Assembly (NCBI RefSeq): GCF_963678635.1
Contig: NC_087069.1
Span: 9,693,206-9,757,205, forward strand
Reading direction: 5' to 3'
DNA from: Symsagittifera roscoffensis
Lineage: Eukaryota; Xenacoelomorpha; Acoela; Convolutidae
DNA length: 64,000 nucleotides
The first letter of the stretch is position 1, and the number at the start of each line of letters is the position of its first letter. The position numbers were made by a program, and so were the translations under genes. Below are positions 44,543-51,540 of this stretch, piece after piece. The notes under the pieces are model-generated. The model was not told the origin of the DNA, did not search any database, and worked only from the letters and a program-made list of their open reading frames with translations.

Positions 44543-47500
44543 TTACTTCGAGATAAATGGTATTCCAATGATATTATGTTTAATATCAGTGATATGGAAT
44601 ATTTGTTTAAATGGCTTATTTAAAATTTTGATTTGCTCCATTGTTCTTGTGGGGAGAAGAAATAATTGGATTTTTCCGTAGTTTATTAATGTTGATCCCT
44701 GTGCTGTTGCTAACTTAATGGAGGTTTCAAGAGGTGTTAGTTTTGGGTGTAAAGTTTTTATTTCATTCCATGTGGGAATGTTTATTATATTTGATTCTGC
44801 TCCTGAATCAATTAAAAAATCAATTTCAAGATCTGGTGGTTGAAATTCTTTGTTTCTTGGACTTTCTAAGAGAAATGGTATTGTCCAAATTTTTTCTTTG
44901 GGCTGTTCTTTTTGTATATTTTGATAGATGTGATTTGTGTTCAAACATTTTGTTTTATCATTTTCAGAGGGTTGATTTGTAGTGTTAATTCTATTAGTTT
45001 CTTGCGTCGTTGGTGTGGAATGTACGGGTTTAGTATAATAAATTTGAAGAAATTCTGATTGATTTTCATATATGTGTGATGAAAAAGGTTGTTCGTATAT
45101 TACAGATTCATAGTCATTTTCGACTTTTATCATATTGATGGAGAGAGTGTTTTCTGTGTCGCTTTCTGAATCTGATGATCCACAGTTTATTTGATTGAGT
45201 TGTAACGTATCAGTTACTGTGTCATCAATACCTGGAGGGTCTGATGTTGTTTCTGGATTAGATTGTACTTGATTGATTTGTCTTTGATGTTTAGGTGTAC
45301 TACTTCTGTGGCGATTATTAGAATTATTGTAGTGATTATTATTCCGGTGTGTTGATTGGGAATAATTTCTATATCGATTATTATAACTTGAATGTCGATT
45401 TTGTGAATTTTTTCGCAATCTATTTTGACAATTACCGTTTGTTCTGTTGTATGAGTTATTTCTTGATCGGTTGTTTGGATAATATTGATTTCGATTGTTT
45501 GAATAACTTCTATTTCGATTATTAGAGTAGTTTCGATTTCTATTATATGATGAGTTTCGTGATTGATTGTTTGGATAGTATCTATTTCTTGATTGGGAAT
45601 TAGATCTAGAAACAAACTGTGTTGTGTTTGAATTAGATCTGGAGTAGTTATTTCTACTATTTGGTCTATTGTAATAGTTTTGTGACGAATTTTGTGTATT
45701 TCTTCGTTCTGGCGATCTTCCTCTATAAATTGAGTTATATGGTGATTGATTTCTTGTATAATTTGTATTGTTCGGGAGTGGTTTTCCGGAACTATTGTTG
45801 CTGTACACATTTTTGTTTGGTAGATTTTGATCTTTCTTCATATATTGATAGAATGACTTATTTGGTTCTTTGTATTTTTGAGGTTTCTTTTGATTATCTT
45901 GCTCTTTTTGTCTACATTCAGAAATACTATGTCCGTATCGTCGGCAATAATTACACCATTTTTTGATAGATGGTTTGCCTTTAAAGTTTGGGTGTTTTTC
46001 GTAAATATTGAGTATTTCAGTGATTTTTTCAACGAGATCTGTATCTGATTCCTGTATATTGTTAATATTTGTGGAAGCTGTTTCAATTCTGTTAACGTAT
46101 TGTAGTTTCAGATTTTCCGTTTCTTCGAGTTTCATTGTGATTTCTGCTTGTTCTAATTTGTCGGCTAGTTTTCGAAAATCTAAATCGGGTTCTCGAATTG
46201 AAGAAGGGTGGGATGCTCTCTTTTTTATTGCTATTTTCCTTAATTGTGTTGTTAAGGTCATCATTAAGATTTCTGTCATCTTTGTGTTTTTATAGTCGTG
46301 TGTATTTAATGAATATGCTTTTCGAACTAGTGTTTCGATTCGTACTGCTAATTGCTTGATGGTTTCGTTTGGTAATCTGCGAATTTCATTACATAAAACT
46401 CTTTGTTGTTGTTTGTTTCTTTCGGAGTCAAACATTTTTGAAAATTCTTGTGTAAACCTTTTCCAATTTGATTTTATTTCTAGGGGCAATACTGAAAACC
46501 ATTTTTGGGCTGCGCCATCTAAGGTTGTTCGTATCAACGCTGTGCGTCGATGTATCCAGTTTTGATGTAGTGGCGTATTAATTGGTTCAGGTCCTATATT
46601 TAAAATCAAGTTTGGTGTTACTGCATTTAAATAGTCTTCTACAGAGTATTCAGGGTCTGTTCCTGTGAATACCATTAAAGGTTTATTTGATGTTATTGAT
46701 GATCCACCCATAAGGTATGGAATCATTGTCATTTGTAATGATTCTGCTGCGTTTGGCATTTGAGAAAAATTTGAAGGTTGATTTCTTGTTATTTCGTATT
46801 GTTGAAGATAATATGGGAGTGGTATTTCATTTTGCATTTGTGTTGGTTGATACGAGTGTGCAATCATTGGGTTTTGTTGTTGTATTGGTTGAAAAGATTG
46901 TGTATTAATTGGGTTTTGTTGCTGAATTGGTTGTTGATGTTGTGTATCTATCGGTTGTGGAGAAAAAATTCTATGATTTGTATGTGGTTTCTGTATTCCT
47001 TGTCCACGATATTCTTGATTATATGGTGCAAATATGTCTGGTTGTAAGAAATCATCATCTGAGGATAAATAATCCATCTGATAAGATGTCTGTTTTTTAT
47101 TTTTATTTTGTTGAAAAAATGGATAATTTTCACTACGATCCTGTGGAGGATGTAAATTTGTTTGAAAATTTACTGAATTAGGTGGTGCCATTGGGTTATC
47201 CCTGTTTCGAGATTTTGTATAATGGCTAAAATTTTTTCGTGGTTGATAATTTGTTTTTGATGGATGTGTGTAATTATAATTATGGTCTGCAAAATTGTTT
47301 CTAGTGAACGTTTTGCGTGTTTTTGGCGGTATTGTCATGGGTCTATATGTTTGGTAATCCATGTGTGAATACTTTGGGGCAACCGAAGGTTTAACGGTTG
47401 ATTGTAAGGTTACCTGTGTTTGTGAAGGGTTTGTATTTCTTGGTGTTGTTAAGTTTGGACGTATTGGTGAAATACTTTGTTGTGTAGTTGTTGTGTGTAC

Positions 47501-48484
47501 GATTTCTTCATTTATGAAGTGTGATGGTGTCTGGATATCTTGTTGAGTAAGATTCCTAGTTCCATTGAGGTTTTCATTGTGTATGACTGTAGAGTTTAAA
47601 CTATTATTTTGCGTATCGGGTAAAAATGTATTATAGTTTAATGGTGTTGCATCAATGGTTAATGCTATTACTCTTACATAATCTCTTATGTAAGATATCG
47701 TGCTTATTGCTTGACTCGAGATTGATTGTGGGAAGTTTATAAATGCGTGATGAGACCATTCGGGGTCCCAAACATAGTCTGATTGTTCTGTGATAGCTGT
47801 ATCATCGTTTGAGTTTTGGGGTCTAAAATTTTTTCTTGCTTGTGAAATTAAATCAATATTGTGTGTGAAGTAATCGATTATGAACCATGCCAAAATTTTT
47901 TGTAGGTCATGTTTTGTATGTTGTGAAATAACTTCTTTCGTGAAATTTTCTTTAATGATGTTTAGATAAATAGAGAGTAGTGTGATTTCATGTCGTACTC
48001 TTATATGTTTAGATGTTTCTGTCGGTGAGACATTTGGTATTGGGATTTCGTTTTCTAATATCGAAATATAACTATATATTATTGCGAAAACTTCATTGGT
48101 GAATATGGAGTTTGCTCTTTGTGAGTTATGATATTGGATGCTTTTGATATATTCTGAAAATACTTTTGAAAATTCTAAATCAAGGTCGTCTGTTTGAATT
48201 GTATATTTACTGTGATTCTGGTTTGGTGAGGTGAATTCAATGGAGTAGATTCCGTATTGTTGTGTTAAGTTACATATATCTTTTAGATAGTGATCGATAA
48301 TTTGTCTTTTGATTTTTACATCTGGGAACTCTGTTTTACATGGACTGATTCCGGGTTCAAATAAATTTAAGAGTAAATTTTTGCAAAATATATGTTGTCC
48401 TCTATCAGTGGTTGCATCTACTATAAAAGGAAAGATATCATCATCATCTGGACTTTCTTCACCTGGGGTGTGCGTTGAGCTCAT
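44543..48484 (-). CDS. Gag-protease polyprotein (1313 residues)
   Basis: ATG at 48484, TAA at 44545-44543. Residues 1 to about 590 are an unusually long N-terminal region, partly Asn/Gln/Pro-rich. About 600-800 is a Ty3-type capsid domain (MVFTGTDPEYSVEDYLNAV, GAAQKWFSVLPLEIKSNWKR, FTQEFSKMFD). A single zinc knuckle CNYCRRYGHSISEC (CX2CX4HX4C) lies near 844-857. It is followed by about 200 residues of Asn/Arg/Ser/Tyr repeats, probably RNA-binding. The aspartic protease has DFLIDSGAESN (about residue 1225) and a C-terminal IIGIPFI. Protease is therefore fused to Gag, while RT follows after one stop codon in the same frame. At 1313 residues it is much longer than usual Gag-Pro. The start overlaps the 155-residue frame by 26 bases. 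Confidence 0.95.
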   Translation of the reverse strand: MSSTHTPGEESPDDDDIFPFIVDATTDRGQHIFCKNLLLNLFEPGISPCKTEFPDVKIKRQIIDHYLKDICNLTQQYGIYSIEFTSPNQNHSKYTIQTDDLDLEFSKVFSEYIKSIQYHNSQRANSIFTNEVFAIIYSYISILENEIPIPNVSPTETSKHIRVRHEITLLSIYLNIIKENFTKEVISQHTKHDLQKILAWFIIDYFTHNIDLISQARKNFRPQNSNDDTAITEQSDYVWDPEWSHHAFINFPQSISSQAISTISYIRDYVRVIALTIDATPLNYNTFLPDTQNNSLNSTVIHNENLNGTRNLTQQDIQTPSHFINEEIVHTTTTQQSISPIRPNLTTPRNTNPSQTQVTLQSTVKPSVAPKYSHMDYQTYRPMTIPPKTRKTFTRNNFADHNYNYTHPSKTNYQPRKNFSHYTKSRNRDNPMAPPNSVNFQTNLHPPQDRSENYPFFQQNKNKKQTSYQMDYLSSDDDFLQPDIFAPYNQEYRGQGIQKPHTNHRIFSPQPIDTQHQQPIQQQNPINTQSFQPIQQQNPMIAHSYQPTQMQNEIPLPYYLQQYEITRNQPSNFSQMPNAAESLQMTMIPYLMGGSSITSNKPLMVFTGTDPEYSVEDYLNAVTPNLILNIGPEPINTPLHQNWIHRRTALIRTTLDGAAQKWFSVLPLEIKSNWKRFTQEFSKMFDSERNKQQQRVLCNEIRRLPNETIKQLAVRIETLVRKAYSLNTHDYKNTKMTEILMMTLTTQLRKIAIKKRASHPSSIREPDLDFRKLADKLEQAEITMKLEETENLKLQYVNRIETASTNINNIQESDTDLVEKITEILNIYEKHPNFKGKPSIKKWCNYCRRYGHSISECRQKEQDNQKKPQKYKEPNKSFYQYMKKDQNLPNKNVYSNNSSGKPLPNNTNYTRNQSPYNSIYRGRSPERRNTQNSSQNYYNRPNSRNNYSRSNSNTTQFVSRSNSQSRNRYYPNNQSRNSSYNRNRNYSNNRNRSYSNNRNQYYPNNRSRNNSYNRTNGNCQNRLRKNSQNRHSSYNNRYRNYSQSTHRNNNHYNNSNNRHRSSTPKHQRQINQVQSNPETTSDPPGIDDTVTDTLQLNQINCGSSDSESDTENTLSINMIKVENDYESVIYEQPFSSHIYENQSEFLQIYYTKPVHSTPTTQETNRINTTNQPSENDKTKCLNTNHIYQNIQKEQPKEKIWTIPFLLESPRNKEFQPPDLEIDFLIDSGAESNIINIPTWNEIKTLHPKLTPLETSIKLATAQGSTLINYGKIQLFLLPTRTMEQIKILNKPFKQIFHITDIKHNIIGIPFISK

Positions 48485-48926
48485 TTTTTCGTTCGATGAC
48501 TGTTAGTATGTAATTATTAATGTGTCTAATTGGTTGATTCCAATTGTATAAATGTACTGGTTTGTGTTTATACTGCTTTTTTATTCTTCTTTTTCCTCTT
48601 TTTGATGAATTTGATGTTGTTTCTGAGTCAGAGAAATATAATTGATCGTGAATTGGGCAATTTTTATCTATTGATTCTTTTAATTTATAAAGTTCGTCTA
48701 AACTGTTGGTTTCTGATTCTGAAAATGTGTTTCGGTTTTTTGAAAATCTTTTTCGTGTTATTTGTCTTTGTTTAGTTATTATTTTTCTCTTTAGTGTTTG
48801 TCGTTTTGTTCGAATGTATCCAACTGTTTGTGTATGAGGTGTGATTACAAGGTCGTATTTTTTGTTATCAATTTCATAATTGTGTAAAACGATTGTTTGT
48901 TTATTTCCCAGGTTTTTAAATGACAT
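48459..48926 (-). CDS. Basic 155-residue protein upstream of gag
   Basis: ATG at 48926, stop at 48461-48459, overlapping the gag start by 26 bases in a different frame. Very rich in Lys and Arg (RTKRQTLKRKIITKQRQITR, SKRGKRRIKKQYKHKP), with a Ser/Glu-rich middle. No signal peptide or zinc motif. Could be a nuclear or nucleolar RNA-binding accessory protein, or an N-terminal Gag extension if ribosomes shift frame at the overlap. Not recognised as a family. Confidence 0.6.
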   Translation of the reverse strand: MSFKNLGNKQTIVLHNYEIDNKKYDLVITPHTQTVGYIRTKRQTLKRKIITKQRQITRKRFSKNRNTFSESETNSLDELYKLKESIDKNCPIHDQLYFSDSETTSNSSKRGKRRIKKQYKHKPVHLYNWNQPIRHINNYILTVIERKNELNAHPR

Positions 48927-49442
48927 AAGGTTTAGGATGACGGGTGCAAAAGGTTGTTAAGTGAATTCTATTTGCTTAAACTGTTAGTCCTTACGATTTT
49001 TTGGTTAGCTTAACCTGGGTCTATTTGTTCAGGGTTGGAGAGAAAAGTATATCTATTCCGAAGAATGATTTTTACTTTCTCGTGACTAATATAAGCTAAG
49101 GTGTTAACTTACTCAATCTTACTTAGGGGTAGTGATTGTGTTCAAGGGTTGGAGAATAGTAAATCGATCCACTAGGTTCAGGTATAATTAGAACGCGAGT
49201 AGTTCGTTAGGTACTATTTTAAACTTACTAAGTCTAAGATTTATCCTGGGTCTGGTAAGAGAGGGGGTCAAGTGAAGGATGAATAACCGAAGTTCTTCAC
49301 TGTTTATCCTAATTTGAATGATTAGTTTTGTTTAATAATTTATATCAGTCTTGGGTCTTTAGAAAGGGTTGGATAGTGAATCAACGTTTGAGGTCGTTAG
49401 ACACTAGTTAAGTGGGTGGGGGAGAACAAAGTTGTTCTTTTT

Positions 49443-49527
49443 GATCCAAGGATAGGCCTTGATGATCAAGTTTGAAATTTAATTAAGTAGAAAATGATTT
49501 AAGATCCAAGGATAAGCCTTGCTGATC
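49443..49527 (-). repeat. 25-bp direct repeat in the leader
   Basis: GATCCAAGGATAGGCCTTGA and GATCCAAGGATAAGCCTTGC recur with a 60-bp period (49443-49467, 49503-49527), two mismatches over 25 bp. Each copy begins and ends with GATC and has partial dyad symmetry (AAGGATAGGCCTT). A candidate structural signal in the leader RNA. Confidence 0.7.
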
Positions 49528-49856
49528 TGATTTTAAAATTAAGTGAATTTAAGTTTTAATAAAGATTTAAATTTGTGTAAAGAAAAGATTTAGTGTTTTG
49601 ATGATATTAGTGAGTTTATGAATGCTGTTATGTTTAGGTGATGAAGCTGGAACAACAGGATGATTTATGATTACTAACCATTTATTGTCATGCTACTAAT
49701 TTTTATTTTTATTTTCCAATAAATATTTTTCAAACATGTTTTATATATTACTGCAGAATTTTAGGAAAACGATCTGAGATCTTTTTATCAATCGTTATTG
49801 TATATTAATAATTTTGTTTAGCGCCTGAAATGATTTTGAAGATTGACTTCAAGGTT

Positions 49857-50090
49857 TTATGTTTGCAAATGAAAATCTAAATTCATTGCCAGTAGTATTC
49901 TAAATATAAAAGTTTGTTCTGGCTTTTGCCGAACTATCATATAACTATATGGCAAGTTTCTACTTTGTCGTATGTCGTCTCTGGTTCGAGGTCTTCTTCC
50001 AATTCCGGGTAGTTCTGTTATGGTTCGGAATATTGGCTCTGATCTATTGAGTCGTAGAGACATTTCGATTAAATTATCGTCGTATAACAT
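49857..50090 (-). CDS. Small leader ORF, 77 residues
   Basis: ATG at 50090 lies about 85 bases downstream of the primer binding site and is the first sizeable ATG frame of the genomic RNA. The peptide (MLYDDNLIEMSLRLNRSEPI and on) is charged and has an Arg-rich middle (GIGRRPRTRDDIR), unlike random AT-rich translation. It could be an upstream ORF controlling translation, or a first exon providing the missing ATG to downstream spliced genes. No homologue recognised. Confidence 0.42.
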   Translation of the reverse strand: MLYDDNLIEMSLRLNRSEPIFRTITELPGIGRRPRTRDDIRQSRNLPYSYMIVRQKPEQTFIFRILLAMNLDFHLQT

Positions 50091-50157
50091 TTTGTAAATG
50101 TTTTTGTCTAATTTCTAATCTATTTTGGTTAATTCTAAGCTATTAAGGTCTTGTTCG

Positions 50158-50175
50158 AGACTTATGGTCGCACCA
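50158..50175 (-). other. Primer binding site
   Basis: Two bases after the 5' LTR the minus strand reads TGGTGCGACCATAAGTCT. It begins with the TGG expected to pair with a tRNA CCA end; the primer tRNA would end GGTCGCACCA. The tRNA identity cannot be assigned from memory. The placement with a 2-base spacer is canonical and fixes the element's orientation. Confidence 0.82.
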
Positions 50176-50177
50176 GA

Positions 50178-50587
50178 TGAGTTAGGACCGAAGTGTATAA
50201 CTCATAGAGTATTTTCGGATAGGGTACACCGTCTGCTCGTCACGCTATCTTATTTTCGGCCGGATAGATTCGTGCAACTTCTTAGTCTAATACCGATCCT
50301 AATCTTACTCTTATACTATCTAGTCTCAGGTTGTTTAACTAGTCTCTGCTAGGCTCAATAGATCTAGGGTATACTGGTTTATTGCGGCTGCTGAAGTACT
50401 CGGGAGAGTCCAACTAATTTCTAAGTTAAATTCAAATCTCTCTGGTGCTGAAATTACAAGTAATTTCAGCACTTACAAATAAGTGGGTTGTTAGTTAGAT
50501 GGATCATGATTGGTTAGTATTAAATACTTTACATTGGTAAAATATCTAATTTATCCAATCATCAAATGTAGTTTAGATCAGGTTCCA
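50178..50587 (-). repeat. 5' LTR (410 bp)
   Basis: Matches 31721-32130 at 408 of 410 positions; the differences are AGTATTTTC against AGTAATTTC near the primer-site end and ATCATCAAATG against ATCATAAAATG near the outer end. It contains the promoter region, AATAAA (50383-50378) and the 28-nt hairpin (50445-50472). It ends about 310 bp from the Rab exon donor. Confidence 0.98.
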
Positions 50588-50901
50588 TTTTTATAAATAA
50601 ATATAACTATTTAACTTATTATAATTAAAACTATAATAATTACTATCAACAGTGGACTCTTTTACAGTTTCCCCTCCTCTAAAAATTATCAAATGAGCTG
50701 GTTCGAAAATTGTTCAAACAGTAATTTGTACGAAACACCTGTTGTAATTATTTGATAACTTGTTCACGCTGATGACACTTTTTGATGCAGTTTAGAACAT
50801 GAAAAGTCAGTGTAAACAACCTTTAGAAAACTTATAGAAATATTTTGAATGGGAAAATTTTGGATCTGTAAAACAAGTCAACTGTAGTCGGACTATCTAA
50901 C
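50588..50901 (-). other. Rab large intron, part 5' to the retroelement
   Basis: Intron sequence from donor GTTAGATA at 50901 to the LTR edge. AT-rich, no feature other than the donor and a possible TTTT target duplication at 50588-50591. Confidence 0.8.
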
Positions 50902-51060
50902 CGGCAGTGTCCCACAAGTCGACCATGACATGGTCATCATCTATGGTCTGCTCCACTCTACTCAACTCCACCCCCAGTGTACTCGCGTGGTTCATATCGA
51001 ACTCCCCCGTAGTGTACCGCAAGAGCAGATTAGTCTTGCCCACGCCACTGTCCCCCACCA
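50902..51060 (-). CDS. Rab-family GTPase, exon with P-loop and switch regions
   Basis: Minus-strand exon between acceptor TTGTTTGCAG and donor GGTTAGAT, phase 1 at both ends. It encodes VGDSGVGKTNLLLRYTTGEF with the G1 P-loop GDSGVGKT, then STLGVE around switch I, and HVMVDLWDTAG, the G3 motif that continues as QERF in the next exon. This is standard for a Rab GTPase acting in vesicle traffic. The residues before VGD (start codon, first beta strand) must lie in an upstream exon above 51060 that I did not find. The exon is GC-rich against its surroundings. Confidence 0.95.
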
Positions 51061-51063
51061 CTG

Positions 51064-51540
51064 CAAACAACAACAAAAACAATAGCAGCAAAACAAAAAC
51101 AAGAGAAAAAAAAACATAAGAAAAAAAACAATAGAAAAAAAAAAAACAAAAACAAAAACAATTAAAAAAAAAACAAAACAATAGAAAAAAAAGGCAAAAA
51201 CAATAGCAAAAAAAAAACAAAAAATAAGAGAAAAAGAACATTAGAAAAAAACAATAGAAAAAAAAAAAACAAAAACAAAAACAATTAAAAAAAAAACAAA
51301 ACAATAGAAAAAAAAGGCAAAAACAATAGCAAAAAAAAAACAAAAAATAAGAGAAAAAAAAACATTAGAAAAAAACAATAGAAAAAAAACAAAAACAAAA
51401 ACAATAGCAGCAAAACAAAAAACAAGAGAAAAAAAACATTGGAAAAAAAACAATAGAAAAAAAACAAAAACAAAAACAAAAACAATTAAAAAAAAACAAA
51501 ACGATAGAAAAAAGGCAAAAACAATAGCAAAAAAACAAGA
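51064..51540 (-). repeat. A-rich (T-rich on minus) minisatellite in the Rab upstream intron
   Basis: Tandem, partly degenerate units of roughly 60-120 bp built from AACAATAGAAAAAAA, AAACAAAAACAATT, GGCAAAAACAATAGC and ATAAGAGAAAAA. In Rab sense it is a pure pyrimidine-rich tract running into the 3' splice site at 51061. The long Phe/Cys frames translated from it are low-complexity artefacts. Confidence 0.9.

Larger units (their letters stand above)
48927..50157 (-). other. Retroelement 5' leader
   Basis: About 1.2 kb between primer binding site and first large gene. It contains three GGGTTGGA motifs (about 49034, 49146, 49366), a 25-bp direct repeat at 49443-49467 and 49503-49527, and a small frame at 49857-50090. 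Long structured leaders carry dimerisation and packaging signals in retroviruses; that function here is inference. Confidence 0.6.
31721..50587 (-). mobile_element. Young 18.9-kb envelope-bearing Ty3/gypsy-type retroelement
   Basis: Two 410-bp LTRs, both TG...CA and differing at only two positions, enclose about 18 kb of internal sequence coding on the minus strand. Order in the element's sense: primer binding site, leader, 155-residue basic protein, Gag-protease, RT-RNase H-integrase, small hydrophobic frames, Ser/Thr/Pro-rich frame, envelope-like glycoprotein in two frames, unknown 486-residue protein, 3' untranslated region. RT before RNase H before integrase, plus the Gag and protease features, place it with Ty3/gypsy-type elements and retroviruses, not BEL/Pao or copia. 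The flanks share only a T-rich TTTT (31717-31720, 50588-50591) as a possible 4-bp target duplication. It sits in a Rab intron in the host gene's orientation. Confidence 0.96.

Noticed and set aside
45214..45810. 198-codon minus frame inside gag
   Set aside because: It is an out-of-phase shadow of the Asn/Arg/Ser/Tyr repeat region; its Ile/Thr-rich composition follows from shifting those codons.
50140..50175. tRNA-like T-arm (GTTCGAGAC...CACCA) on the plus strand next to the LTR
   Set aside because: The spacing does not form a proper T-arm plus acceptor stem and no anticodon arm is present. It is better explained as the primer binding site complement.
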